Assembly (NCBI GenBank): GCA_016712595.1
Contig: JADJQT010000001.1
Span: 2,167,501 to 2,231,500, forward strand
Length of the DNA stretch: 64,000 nt
Reading direction: 5' to 3'
From: Rhodospirillales bacterium
Lineage (GTDB): Bacteria > Pseudomonadota > Alphaproteobacteria > Rhodospirillales > Defluviicoccaceae
Shown here: one piece after another, positions 48,640 to 57,481 of the stretch
Layout of the letters: the number at the start of each line of letters is the position of its first letter
Numbering within the stretch: the first letter of the stretch is position 1
The notes under the pieces: model-generated
What the model saw: only the letters and a program-made list of their open reading frames with translations
Database searches by the model: none
Told to the model about the DNA's origin: nothing
Position numbers and translations under genes: made by a program

Positions 48640-48675
48640 AGCGCGGCACTCGGGCAACGGTGCCGCGCTTTTTTT
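48640..48675 (+). terminator. Rho-independent terminator of prpE
   Basis: GCGCGGCAC (48641-48649) pairs perfectly with GTGCCGCGC (48660-48668) around a ten-base loop and is followed by seven T residues. This is the clearest intrinsic terminator in the window. Confidence 0.9.
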
Positions 48676-48772
48676 GTCCGTCAAACGCGATCCAAGCCAA
48701 ACGAGTGAACGAAATTGCTAGTTGGCCTTCAAAGCCTCATCCTTTCTTCGTCCAGACGAAAGGGTGGCGCCC

Positions 48773-49174
48773 ATGTTGACCATCTCGATCGAAAAAGTCT
48801 GTTATCTCATCGGCAAGGCGCGCGCGTTCGACGCGCAAATTGCGCCTGAGGCCTCGGAACTCGAAGACAATCCGCTCGACGATCCATTGGAGGTCTTATT
48901 CGCCGAATCCGACGATCCGGCGATTGAAGAGCTCAAAAGATTCTTCGAATCGCTGAGCGAGGACGAAACGATCGAACTGCTGGCGCTGACATGGCTGGGA
49001 CAGGGGGATTACGACGTCGAAGAATGGGGCGACGCCTTGGCCGATGCGAAGGAGTACGCGGACGAGCGCCGAGTCGAGGCTTTTCTCGGCATTCCGCTTC
49101 TTGGCGATTACCTGGAGGAGGGGTTGGCGGAGTTCGGCCTGTCTTGCGCGGAATTCGAGGCGGGTCGGGCGTGA
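48773..49174 (+). CDS. DUF3775-family protein
   Basis: This 133-residue acidic protein starts at ATG 48773 (AAGGGTGG upstream). ISIEKVCYLIGKARAFDAQI and LLALTWLGQGDYDVEEW are typical of the DUF3775 family found in alphaproteobacteria. It is soluble, with no catalytic motif. Function is unknown. It stands between prpE and the convergent trcR gene. Confidence 0.8.
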   Translation: MLTISIEKVCYLIGKARAFDAQIAPEASELEDNPLDDPLEVLFAESDDPAIEELKRFFESLSEDETIELLALTWLGQGDYDVEEWGDALADAKEYADERRVEAFLGIPLLGDYLEEGLAEFGLSCAEFEAGRA

Positions 49175-49313
49175 TCGCCTGAGATTTCGGCGGACGCGCG
49201 CGTCGCCGGCACGGGTGAATGCCGGTCGATGCGCGTTACGCGATTGTACGTGTCGGTTTTGCGCCTGTGGCAGGCTTCATCGGCGCATGTACCCCCCATG
49301 GCCTCATCACGTT

Positions 49314-49856
49314 CTAGGTCCCGTGCACGGTGCCCATCCGGGCGCGCGCAAGGTCGACCTCCTTCTGCAGGTCGGGCTCGTTGCATAACCCGAGGCCAAC
49401 AGGATTGCGTGCCTTGATGTCGGCGGAACGCCAGTGTGTGCGTTCGCGAATCTTGTCGATCGTCGGCTTGGTCGTGCCGACAAGTTTGCACACCTGGGCA
49501 TCGGTGAGTTCGGGATAATTCTTCAGCAGCCAGGCGATGGCGTCCGGACGATCCTGCCGCTTCGCGACCGGCGTATACTTCGCTCCCTTAGATCGCGCTT
49601 CGGGAATTGGCACGTGGCGGTCGGCGGGACGCAGGCGAAACTGGGGATCGGTCGAGCAGCGCTCGATCTCCGCCAGGGTTACTTCGCCGGCAGATACGGG
49701 ATCGCGCCCTTGCATGCCCGACGCGACTTCGCCATCGGCGATCGCCTGAACCTCGAGCGCGTGCATGCCGCAGAAATCGCCAATCTGCTCGAACGTCAGT
49801 GCCGTGTTCTCGACCAGCCAAACGGCCGTCGCCTTCGGCATCAATGGTTGTGCCAT
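49314..49856 (-). CDS. trcR: Cell cycle regulator TrcR (DUF1013)
   Basis: This 180-residue protein matches the DUF1013 family throughout: MPKATAVWLVENTALTFEQI at the N-terminus, and LLKNYPELTDAQVCKLVGTT (HTH-like) with IDKIRERTHWRSADIKARNP toward the C-terminus. The family is almost restricted to alphaproteobacteria and is annotated as a cell cycle transcriptional regulator. It supports the taxonomic assignment of the window. Confidence 0.9.
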   Translation of the reverse strand: MAQPLMPKATAVWLVENTALTFEQIGDFCGMHALEVQAIADGEVASGMQGRDPVSAGEVTLAEIERCSTDPQFRLRPADRHVPIPEARSKGAKYTPVAKRQDRPDAIAWLLKNYPELTDAQVCKLVGTTKPTIDKIRERTHWRSADIKARNPVGLGLCNEPDLQKEVDLARARMGTVHGT

Positions 49857-50284
49857 CTCGATAGCTCCTCTTGGTTGTCGTTATCGTAAACGGAGGAGGC
49901 CGGGCCTCGCAGGGCGACGCCAGCCGAAACGCGCACCTTGCATCCATAATGAATGCGAGACGCGGCCGAAATGCAACCGTGCTGCTATGAAATCAGCACA
50001 GAAGCCACGCGATCACGGATAATCGACGCCTTTGGCGGATACTGTCATCGCAGCGTCCTTGCCGTCTTCACCAGACCGATCCAGACGCCTTAGACCAAAG
50101 TCGGGTATGCCCGGTTCATTTCTTTCGGGCAAGCAGAATCGCAACCGACAGCGAGTCTCGATACCCCTGGAAATACTGGCTTTGCCAATTTTTACGCGGG
50201 TGTTATAAAAAGTAATTCAATTTAAATTTGTATTTCTCTTAGCGAAATTGCTCTCTCAAGTAAAGAGAATTAAAAAAATAACTC
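49857..50284. other. Non-coding region between trcR and the sRNA locus
   Basis: The first 300 bases show no convincing gene. From about 50200 the sequence becomes strongly AT-rich (TTTAAATTTG, TTAAAAAAATAA), probably an UP-element-like segment for the promoter at 50285. Confidence 0.4.
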
Positions 50285-50313
50285 TTGATGCGTGCAGCGT
50301 ATTTCGCTATAAA
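50285..50313 (+). promoter_or_regulatory. Sigma70-type promoter of the sRNA candidate
   Basis: TTGATG at 50285-50290 and TATAAA at 50308-50313 are separated by exactly 17 bases, with an AT-rich block upstream. Initiation is expected near G50321. Confidence 0.75.
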
Positions 50314-50320
50314 TATTCTT

Positions 50321-50425
50321 GTCCCGCGAGCGTCCATGTTGAGCCGGGCTTCGGCACCGAACCCTGGTTCACTTTGACCTCCTCCCTATCCAACTCACGC
50401 CGCCCCTTATGGGGCGGCATTTTTG
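50321..50425 (+). ncRNA. Candidate small RNA with CCUCCUCCC anti-Shine-Dalgarno motif
   Basis: A transcript of about 105 nucleotides is predicted from the promoter to a perfect intrinsic terminator (GCCGCCCC-TTAT-GGGGCGGC, 50399-50418, then ATTTTTG). A 5' hairpin (GGG-C-TTCG and CGAA-CCC, 50346-50364) precedes the unpaired CCTCCTCCC at 50378-50386. The motif, size and terminator match alphaproteobacterial trans-acting sRNAs of the suhB/alpha-r14 and CcsR kinds, which can pair with ribosome-binding sites. No reading frame fits the segment. Confidence 0.75.
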
Positions 50426-50648
50426 TGTGGTTGGTTTGCTATCAAAGCCGCGCCTGTCGCATTTGGTGTGTCGGGGGTGCACCGCGCGGGTTTGCCTGTT
50501 TCGAGGTGAGGTCGATTCGGGCGGAGGCTGCGGACGGCAGGGGGGCCTCCTTTTTTCCTTCAGGAGGCGCGCGCAATCCTGATCCGCAAACGCCAACGCC
50601 GCCGGAAACCGGCGGCGTGGCGCACGCTACATCGGAGGAAGACAGGCG
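50426..50648. other. Gap between the sRNA terminator and rpmE
   Basis: This stretch contains GCCTCC-N12-GGAGGC (about 50547-50570), which encloses a T-run, and ACGCCGCCGG-AAA-CCGGCGGCGT (about 50595-50617), a strong hairpin that is the likely end of the rpmE transcript on the minus strand. No gene was recognised. Confidence 0.45.
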
Positions 50649-50876
50649 TTAGGTGGCCTTCAGGCCGAAACCCTTGAACCTTTTGTTGAACTTGGCGAGC
50701 TGACCGCCCGAATCCATCAGGCGGTGGACCCCTGTCCAGGCCGGATGGGTCTTCGAATCGATGCCGAGCTTCAGGACTTCGCCTTCGCTGCCCCAGGTCG
50801 ATCGCGTGGTAAAGCGGCTGCCGTCCGTCATCTCCACGATGATCTCGTGGTAATCCGGGTGAATGTCCTTCTTCAT
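50649..50876 (-). CDS. rpmE: 50S ribosomal protein L31
   Basis: This 75-residue protein starts at the second of two ATG codons (50876). [20 protein letters not shown] and [18 protein letters not shown] are typical of L31. It lacks the zinc-binding cysteines, so it is a C-minus type L31, as usual in alphaproteobacteria. It binds the large subunit near the central protuberance. Confidence 0.96.
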   Translation of the reverse strand: MKKDIHPDYHEIIVEMTDGSRFTTRSTWGSEGEVLKLGIDSKTHPAWTGVHRLMDSGGQLAKFNKRFKGFGLKAT

Positions 50877-51064
50877 CATCTCGCTCCTGTTCGAGCGCCC
50901 TATATAATGATGTCATCCGGTGTGCGCAACCGGCGGGAAATACCGGCAACGACGCTGGTGCCTCGTCTTGACGAGGAAGCTTTCGCCGTGCCCGGTGCCG
51001 ATGGCGCACCTGGGGGGTGAGGAGGGGGCTCACAACGAGGCGGCATGGGGCAAGAGGGAGAGTT

Positions 51065-51391
51065 ATGGTGGACGAGGGCCAGTTCGTACGCATGGCGGAC
51101 AAGACGATCGCTGACCTATTCGATCGTCTGGAGGAGGAGATTGGCGAGACGGCAGAAGTCGATCTGCACGAAGGGGTGCTGACGGTGGCGCTTGATGGCG
51201 GCGGGCAATACGTGATCAATAAGAACGCACCCAATCGCCAGATCTGGCTGTCGTCACCGGTGAGCGGTGCCGCGCACTTCGGCTACGATGACGAACGGGG
51301 CTGGATCTCGACCCGCGGCGGCGAGCGGCTACTCGCTATCCTCGAGCGCGAGTTTTCCGCCGCTGCCGGCAGCGCCATTGTGCTCGGTTAA
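51065..51391 (+). CDS. cyaY: Frataxin-like iron donor CyaY
   Basis: This 108-residue protein starts at ATG 51065 after AGGGAG. An acidic first helix (DLFDRLEEEIGETAEVDLHE) precedes the beta-sheet with QYVINKNAPNRQIWLSSPVS, the frataxin signature. It binds iron and modulates iron-sulfur cluster assembly. Its stop overlaps that of the convergent MFS gene. Confidence 0.93.
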   Translation: MVDEGQFVRMADKTIADLFDRLEEEIGETAEVDLHEGVLTVALDGGGQYVINKNAPNRQIWLSSPVSGAAHFGYDDERGWISTRGGERLLAILEREFSAAAGSAIVLG

Positions 51392-52596
51392 GGGGCGTCC
51401 GCGCCGCGGACGTCGCCACCCTCGCACGCCGGCCTTGCCGCGGTCGAACCGAGCGCGATCAAAACGACGCCGCTCATCAGCACGGCTCCGGCGAGAAACG
51501 GCCAGTCTCGCCCGGCATGCTCGAATAACAGACCGGCCCAACTCGGACCGAGAACGCGGGCGAGCGTCGTCGCCGAGCGGCTGACGCCCATCGTGCCGCC
51601 CTGTACGCTCTTCTCGACGGCCAGCGAGACGAGGCTGTTGAGCGAGGGGGTCATCAGGCTGAAACCCAGCGCCACGATCAGCATCGCCGCTGCGAGGACC
51701 GGGATCGTTGTCGAGAGCGGAATTGCCAGCATGCCGGCGGCGAGGGCTGCCGCGCCACCGATTACCAGGGCGCGCTCGCCGAAGCGTTTGGCCAGCCGGC
51801 CGACGCCGCCGCCTTGAACCAGCGCGCTGGTAAATCCGACAAAGGCGAATATGTAGCCGTTCTGTTCCGGCCCCCAGCCGAAGGCGCGCCGCGACCACAT
51901 GGCGAAGGTTGTTTCCATTCCGGCGAAAACGAACGTCGATAGGAAGGCAATGACGATCAGCCGGCCGACGACGGGCGTGCGCAGGGCGGTGGCGAGCAGA
52001 CGCCAGCGGCTCGAGCGTGGCAGCGCCGCGTGCGCCCGGCGGGTTTCGGCACTGAGAGATTCCTTGAGCAGGAAGATGGCAAGGAGGGTGGCGATGCCGG
52101 AGAGCGCCGCCGCGGTCAGTGCCGGGCTGACATAATCGGCATGTGCCGGATCGTTGCCGGCGAGGATGCCGCCAATCGCCGGTCCGAAGATGAATCCGAG
52201 GCCGAAGGCGGCGCCCACAACCCCCATCCCTTTGGCGCGGTTGGCGGGCGTGGTGATGTCGGCAACGTAGGCGAAGGCTGTGCCGATGTTGCCGGCCATC
52301 ACCCCGCCGACCGCACGGGCGGCGAACAGCATCCACAAGCTGGTGGCGTTGGCCAGCCACAGATACGAGAGTGTCGCGCCGATGAGGCTGATCACCAGCA
52401 CGGGCTTGCGGCCGATGCGGTCGCTGAGCTGGCCCCAGATCGGTGCGGCAAGGAATTGGCCGAAGGAGTAGATGGCCATCAGCAGGCCGACCTGCGACGG
52501 CGAGGCGTGAAAGTGTTCGCCGTAGAAGGGCAGCAGCGGAATGATCACCCCGAAGCCGACCAGATCGACGAAAACGACGAGAAACAGAATTCCCAT
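51388..52596 (-). CDS. MFS transporter, TetA/DHA1-like
   Basis: This 402-residue protein has about twelve transmembrane helices. The first helix, VVFVDLVGFGVIIPLLPFY, and motif A, GQLSDRIGRKPVL (about 55-67), are typical of the DHA1 drug:proton antiporters related to TetA. Its physiological substrate is unknown, and resistance should not be assumed from homology. It may be a single gene; 51 bases separate it from the OmpA-like gene upstream on the same strand. Confidence 0.88.
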   Translation of the reverse strand: MGILFLVVFVDLVGFGVIIPLLPFYGEHFHASPSQVGLLMAIYSFGQFLAAPIWGQLSDRIGRKPVLVISLIGATLSYLWLANATSLWMLFAARAVGGVMAGNIGTAFAYVADITTPANRAKGMGVVGAAFGLGFIFGPAIGGILAGNDPAHADYVSPALTAAALSGIATLLAIFLLKESLSAETRRAHAALPRSSRWRLLATALRTPVVGRLIVIAFLSTFVFAGMETTFAMWSRRAFGWGPEQNGYIFAFVGFTSALVQGGGVGRLAKRFGERALVIGGAAALAAGMLAIPLSTTIPVLAAAMLIVALGFSLMTPSLNSLVSLAVEKSVQGGTMGVSRSATTLARVLGPSWAGLLFEHAGRDWPFLAGAVLMSGVVLIALGSTAARPACEGGDVRGADAP

Positions 52597-52647
52597 GAGG
52601 CGTCCATGGCGGGCACTAACGTGCCCCTTGTTCTTGCGCTCTTGGCT

Positions 52648-53778
52648 TTAGCGCTGAGTTAGCTTCAATTCAATGCGGCGGTTGCGCCGGTAGGCGGCTT
52701 CGCCATCACCGGGATCGATGGGATGGAATTCGGCGTAACCTGCGGCGGAGAGCCGGGAGGCAGGAATGCCACTGTCGATTAGAAGACGCAGCACCGACAT
52801 CGCCCGTGCCTCCGAAAGTTCCCAGTTGGACGGGAACTGCGGCGTATTGATCGGCACCTTGTCGGTATGACCCTCCACCTGCAAGATCCAGTCGATGTCG
52901 GCGGGGATGCGGGCGGAGACATCCTTGAGAGTCTGGGCGACCCGCGCGATCTGTTCCCGGCCGGCATCACCGATCTCGGCCGAGCCGACGTCGAACAGTA
53001 CCTCGGAGGGGAAGACGAAGCGATCGCCGACGATACGGATGTCGGGATGATCACCGAGGATCTCGCGCAGCCGGCCGAAGAACTCCGAGCGGAAGCGGGC
53101 GAGTTCCTGCACTTTGCCGGCCAGCGCGGCGTTGAGCCGTGATCCCAGCGATTCGATCTGAACCTGCTGTTCGGATGCCTTCTTCTCGGACGCGTCGAGG
53201 GCGGCGGTGAGTTCGCTGAGCTGGGCGCGCAGGGCGGCTATCTGTTGATTGAGCAGTGCGAGTTGGGCGCGGGCGCTCTCCGAGACCTTGCGCTCTTCGA
53301 TCAGGCCGGCCTCGGCTGTCTCGCTGCGCTGGGCGAGGGTGGCCGCCTGGCGTTCGAGGTCGTCCTTGAGCGCCTGTAAGGCGGTAATGTCGGCCGTGAG
53401 TTTCGCCGCTTCCTGCGCACTCGTCTCGGCGTCGCCCTCCGCTTTTTCCGCCCGCTGGGTCAGCGTTTGCACCTGTCCCTGCAGTCCCCGCTGCGCCGCC
53501 AGCGATGCCTGCAGCTCGGCGGAGAGCTGCACGACCTGCTGATCGAGCGCGTCCTTCGCCTTGCGTTCGAGGGCGAGGACGTTTGCCAGCTCGCTCATCT
53601 GTCCTTGCAACTGGCGCAGCGCTGCGTCACGCCCGGACAGCGTCTCGCTGAGGAAGAACTGGGCAAGGACGAAGACGAGCAAAACGAAGATGATGACCAG
53701 GAGCAGGCTGGCCAGCGCGTCGACGAAGCCCGGCCAGATGTCGAGGTGACGGCGGCCGCGGAGGTTGCGAAGCGCCAT
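52648..53778 (-). CDS. OmpA/MotB-like peptidoglycan-binding protein with long coiled coil
   Basis: This 376-residue protein has one N-terminal transmembrane helix (about 23-45) preceded by Asp20 in GFVDALASLLLVI, placed like the proton-binding Asp of MotB. A coiled coil of about 190 residues (50-240) leads to an OmpA-like domain (about 255-370) with LQVEGHTDKVP and NWELSEARAMSVLRLL. It follows the MotA-like gene by six bases. Together they resemble a proton-driven motor that grips the cell wall; in alphaproteobacteria the pair is usually a housekeeping unit. Confidence 0.88.
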   Translation of the reverse strand: MALRNLRGRRHLDIWPGFVDALASLLLVIIFVLLVFVLAQFFLSETLSGRDAALRQLQGQMSELANVLALERKAKDALDQQVVQLSAELQASLAAQRGLQGQVQTLTQRAEKAEGDAETSAQEAAKLTADITALQALKDDLERQAATLAQRSETAEAGLIEERKVSESARAQLALLNQQIAALRAQLSELTAALDASEKKASEQQVQIESLGSRLNAALAGKVQELARFRSEFFGRLREILGDHPDIRIVGDRFVFPSEVLFDVGSAEIGDAGREQIARVAQTLKDVSARIPADIDWILQVEGHTDKVPINTPQFPSNWELSEARAMSVLRLLIDSGIPASRLSAAGYAEFHPIDPGDGEAAYRRNRRIELKLTQR

Positions 53779-53784
53779 CCCCGC

Positions 53785-54963
53785 TCAGCCCTGCCGGCCC
53801 GCTTCGTCGGCGACGGCGGCGATGGTCCGGGCCAGCAGCTTGATGTCGCTGCGGACCTGGCGGACGATTTCCTCGCGACCGGCGATCATCTCCTCGATCA
53901 GCCGCGCGACATAGACGTCGAGGTTGCGGATGTGCCCGCGTGTCGCATCGTCCATGCCGCCGGCCTGCGGGGCGCGAAAGGCTTCGGCGAGACGAGCGAG
54001 GATCGGCCGCAGCTCGGCCTGGCCCTCGCCCAGCTTCAGCATCAGTTGCTGCTCCGCGCGCATCTGGTCGGTAAGGGTGCCGATCTTTTCAGCAAGGCCC
54101 ATGATGTGGGTGTTGGTGGCGATGCGCGCTTCCTCGCCGCGGGTCAGGGTTCGCTGCAGGGTCTCAAGGCTCTCCGCCGTCTGCTCGAGCAGCGCCTGGA
54201 CGTAGACCGGCATCGACTGCTCGCCATCGCCGGGCAGGGCGCCGGATGACAGCCGGGTGGAGCCCGAAAGCCATTCCTCGAGGTCGTTGAAGAAGCGGTT
54301 CTGCGCTTGGCCCGCCTGCAGATCGAGGAAGCCGAGGACGACAGAGCCGCCGAGTCCGAACAGCGAGGACGAAAACGCCGTCCCCATGCCCGACAACGGT
54401 ACGCCGAGGCCGCGCTTCAGCGATTCGAACACTTCGCCGACGTCACCGCCGCCCACCTGCAGCCCGCGGATGACATCACCGATGGCGCCGATCGTCTGCG
54501 AGAGCCCCCAGAACGTGCCCAGCAGGCCGAGGAAAATCAAAAGGCCGATGACGTAGCGGGACAGATCCCGCGACTCATCAAGGCGCGAGGCGATGCCATC
54601 GAGCAGCGAGCGCATCGCTGGCGCCGAAAGCTGCAGCCGGCCCTTGCGTTCGCCCAGCATCGCCGCCATCGGGGCGAGGAGATGCGGTGGTGCGGCGCTC
54701 ACAGGTGCAGTTCCCGCGAGGCCCGCGTCGCCTGTCCGCCTGTCGCCGCGATACCGCTCGATCCAGGCAACCTCGGGACCCAGGCTCAGGACCTGGCGGA
54801 TGTTGTAGATCACGCCAAGCAGGAAGACGCCGATGATCAGGCCGTTAAGCGGCGCGTTGGCAAAAAACGCGTGCTCGAGGCCTGAATGCAGCGCGGCGAC
54901 GACGCCGCCAACCGCGGCGAGGAAGACGAGCATGCGGATCAGGAAGCGGCGTGGCTTGGTCAT
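53785..54963 (-). CDS. MotA/TolQ/ExbB-like proton channel protein
   Basis: This 392-residue protein has transmembrane segments at about 9-27, 38-56, 138-160 and 193-218; the latter two contain LLIFLGLLGTFWGLSQTI and LSGMGTAFSSSLFGLGGSV, the core of the MotA/ExbB channel. A cytoplasmic helical tail of about 170 residues follows. It should form a pentameric stator with the OmpA-like partner. The long tail is reminiscent of ZorA, but no Zorya effector genes are present. Confidence 0.87.
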   Translation of the reverse strand: MTKPRRFLIRMLVFLAAVGGVVAALHSGLEHAFFANAPLNGLIIGVFLLGVIYNIRQVLSLGPEVAWIERYRGDRRTGDAGLAGTAPVSAAPPHLLAPMAAMLGERKGRLQLSAPAMRSLLDGIASRLDESRDLSRYVIGLLIFLGLLGTFWGLSQTIGAIGDVIRGLQVGGGDVGEVFESLKRGLGVPLSGMGTAFSSSLFGLGGSVVLGFLDLQAGQAQNRFFNDLEEWLSGSTRLSSGALPGDGEQSMPVYVQALLEQTAESLETLQRTLTRGEEARIATNTHIMGLAEKIGTLTDQMRAEQQLMLKLGEGQAELRPILARLAEAFRAPQAGGMDDATRGHIRNLDVYVARLIEEMIAGREEIVRQVRSDIKLLARTIAAVADEAGRQG

Positions 54964-55098
54964 CGTCTACGGCCTACCTCGAGAACGGTGCACCCAGTCG
55001 CGGCGCAGGCCAAGCGTTCGTTCCTGCGCAGCCGACAGTTTATGCCCGATGTGGTGGCGAAAGGATGTGTCGACGATCAATTCACAGCGATACCGCGG

Positions 55099-55932
55099 TC
55101 ACAATGATGCCGCAGTGGCATCGATGCCCCTCGCACCGGTGCCACCGGCACTGACCAGGGTGGCAAGCTGGGGGTGGAGATCAGCGTTGCCGGCGAGGAT
55201 GCCGCCGCCGGACATCATTCGCCGCCCTCCGGCAAGATCGGTTACAAACCCTCCCGCCTCGCGGATCAGGACAATCCCAGCGGCGATATCCCACGGATTG
55301 AGGCCGTTTTCCCAGTATCCGTCAAAGCGCCCGGCGGCGACGTACGCGAGGTCGAGGGCCGCCGAGCCATAGCGACGCACGCCGGCCACCACCTCCATCA
55401 CCGCGCGCAACTGGCTCAGGAACAAGGCGTGATCCGGCTGCCCTTTGAACGGAATGCCGGTGGCAAAAACCGATTCATCGAGGCGCCGTCGTCCGGAGAC
55501 GCGAAGGCGGCGACCGTTGAGGAACGCGCCGGAGCCACGTTCGGCGACGAACATCTCATCGACGATCGGCGAATAGACGACACCGGCGAAAGGCTCGCCG
55601 TCGCGCTCGAGAGCAATCGAAATCGAAAAATGGGGGATGCCGTGGAGGAAGTTTGTCGTTCCATCGAGGGGATCGACGATCCAGCGGTTGGAGGTATCCG
55701 TTCCGGCATAAGATCCGGATTCCTCCATCAGCATTCCATACGTCGGCCGCGCCTTGTGCAGTTCCGTGCGCAGGACGCCTTCGGCGCGATGATCGGCCTT
55801 GCTGACGAAATCTGCCGGCCCTTTTTTCGAGACCTGAAGCTGCTCGAGTTCGCCGAAGTCGCGGATAAGACCCTTCGCCGCCTTCTGCGCGGCGGCGGTC
55901 ATGACGTTGAGCAAGGGGGAGCGTAGGATCAT
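55099..55932 (-). CDS. suhB: Inositol monophosphatase family protein SuhB
   Basis: This 277-residue enzyme has the metal-binding LMEESGSY (about 69-76) and WIVDPLDGTTNFLHG (about 84-98) motifs and GLNPWDIAAGIVLIREAGG near the C-terminus. These define the IMPase family; SuhB also takes part in RNA polymerase antitermination in some bacteria. It lies 23 bases after efp in the same direction and is probably co-transcribed. Confidence 0.94.
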   Translation of the reverse strand: MILRSPLLNVMTAAAQKAAKGLIRDFGELEQLQVSKKGPADFVSKADHRAEGVLRTELHKARPTYGMLMEESGSYAGTDTSNRWIVDPLDGTTNFLHGIPHFSISIALERDGEPFAGVVYSPIVDEMFVAERGSGAFLNGRRLRVSGRRRLDESVFATGIPFKGQPDHALFLSQLRAVMEVVAGVRRYGSAALDLAYVAAGRFDGYWENGLNPWDIAAGIVLIREAGGFVTDLAGGRRMMSGGGILAGNADLHPQLATLVSAGGTGARGIDATAASL

Positions 55933-55955
55933 GAATCCGTAAGTACCTTCCGTCG

Positions 55956-56525
55956 TCAGTCTTTGGCGCGTTCGACGTAGGTCGCATCCGCCGTGGCGAC
56001 GACGATGCGCGTCCCCGACTCGACGAACGGTGGAACCAGGACCTTCACACCGTTTTCCAGGATCGCCGGCTTGTACGAGGAGGCCGCCGTCTGTCCCTTG
56101 ACCACGGCGTCGGCCTCGACCACCTGCAGCACCACCTGATCGGGGAGCTGCACGTTGAGTGGGCTTTCCTCGTAGGATTCGATAGTGACCTTCATATTCT
56201 CCTGCAGGAACGGCACCTGATCCTCGCCGACGATATCGGTGCTCACGGCGATCTGATCAAAGGTCTCGCAATCCATGAAGGTATGCATGTCGCCGTCGCT
56301 GAACAGGTACTGGAAGTCGCGCTGATCGAGGCGCACCCGCTCGACGCTCTCCGAGGAGCGAAACCGCTCGTTGAGCTTAGTGCCGTCCCGGATGTCCTTG
56401 AGCTCCACCTGCAGATAAGCACCCCCCTTGCCCGGCTGGGTGTGCATGATCTTCACCGCCCGCCATAGGCGACCTTGATGCTCGATGATGTTTCCTGGGC
56501 GGATGGCGTTCCCGCTGATCTTCAT
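55956..56525 (-). CDS. efp: Translation elongation factor P
   Basis: This 189-residue protein starts at ATG 56525 (a GTG two codons earlier is possible). [20 protein letters not shown] and the loop [12 protein letters not shown] contain the Lys that is modified by EpmA/EpmB in many bacteria. Three beta-barrel domains are complete. EF-P relieves stalling at polyproline. It begins the efp-suhB unit. Confidence 0.96.
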   Translation of the reverse strand: MKISGNAIRPGNIIEHQGRLWRAVKIMHTQPGKGGAYLQVELKDIRDGTKLNERFRSSESVERVRLDQRDFQYLFSDGDMHTFMDCETFDQIAVSTDIVGEDQVPFLQENMKVTIESYEESPLNVQLPDQVVLQVVEADAVVKGQTAASSYKPAILENGVKVLVPPFVESGTRIVVATADATYVERAKD

Positions 56526-57021
56526 GGCCACGTCCGATGTTTGGAATTGGCCGCAAGGGCCCGCGGCGGCAAGCTAGCAGGTCAAATCGCCGGCGGCAAC
56601 GCCGCTGCCGGACTGGCTCCGGGCGATTGCCGTGCCTGAAGACGGTTCGGGCGAAGATATCAAAGCATCCGGATCGCGCCCGCTTGCGGCGGATCGAAAT
56701 GGCGGGCCGTGCCGCCCAAGGGCGGGGGCGTGCTCACCCGACCCGCCGTGAGGCTAGATCCGCCCCCACCAGGCCGCGAAGATACACGGGCGGGTGCAAG
56801 ACGAGGCCTAACCTGCTGAATAGATCGAATTACCCTGGCCGCATCCGGTTGACGGCAGGTGGAACGATCGTTATCCAACCGCGGTGCGAGAGTGAGACTG
56901 GAAGGGGTAAGGGGAGTGTTCTGCGCCCCATTCAAAACGGCGCCGTGATCCCTTCGCGGACCGAATACCAAGGGCGGCCGATCGTCGGGAAGGCTGCGTG
57001 CTCTGCGGGTGGTGGCCGTTC
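56526..57021. other. Divergent gap between efp and DUF2946 gene
   Basis: This 496-base GC-rich stretch shows no gene I can support. Frames over it lack family resemblance. A purine-rich run near 56899-56917 (GGAAGGGGTAAGGGGAG) is notable but unexplained. It must contain promoters for both flanking units. Confidence 0.35.
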
Positions 57022-57432
57022 ATGGCGCCAAGGCCGATGAAGCACCGCGGCCTGCTCCATGCGCTTCGCCTGCACCCGCTTGCACGGCTGGGCGCGGTTC
57101 TCGCGCTCTATACCTACGTTTTCATCGGTTTATCCCCGCTCTGGGTCCCGGCCGTCGAACGAGGCGGGATCGAGGTCTGCACGGCGAACGGCATCCAGCT
57201 TATCCCCGGGGATCAGCCGTTTTCCGGCGCGCCCGATGGCAAGCAAAAGCCCAAGAAAGACTGCCCGCTTTGCCGGATTCTGACGGCCTTTCTGTTAGCG
57301 CCAGTTGACTGCGTTCCCGAAGCCTTCGATCGCGGCGTCTCAACCTTCCCGCACTTCCATCCCAGCCGAGATATCGCCGGCTTATATGCCGGTTTCGATC
57401 ACCTTTCGCGGGCGCCACCCGTCCTCTCCTGA
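57022..57432 (+). CDS. DUF2946-like membrane or secreted protein
   Basis: This protein has about 136 residues when started at ATG 57022; GTG 56998 and ATG 57037 are alternatives. One hydrophobic helix (about 27-48) and the motif DCPLCRILTAFL near 86-97 place it near the DUF2946 group, which often accompanies copper-related genes. The C-terminus is His-containing (FPHFHPSRD). It lies 49 bases before the Met/His-rich outer-membrane gene in the same direction. Confidence 0.7.
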   Translation: MAPRPMKHRGLLHALRLHPLARLGAVLALYTYVFIGLSPLWVPAVERGGIEVCTANGIQLIPGDQPFSGAPDGKQKPKKDCPLCRILTAFLLAPVDCVPEAFDRGVSTFPHFHPSRDIAGLYAGFDHLSRAPPVLS

Positions 57433-57481
57433 GCGACCCCCAAGAATTCCGTCAATTCTTGTCCCTTCGAGAGGAGAGGAT

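Noticed and set aside
51388..52596. A tetracycline-resistance gene
   Set aside because: The protein is TetA-like only at family level; many DHA1 transporters with these motifs are housekeeping, and no TetR gene is adjacent.
52648..54963. A Zorya anti-phage defence system
   Set aside because: Only ZorA/ZorB-like motor proteins are present; the next genes are an MFS transporter, suhB and efp, and no ZorC, ZorD or ZorE homologue is visible.
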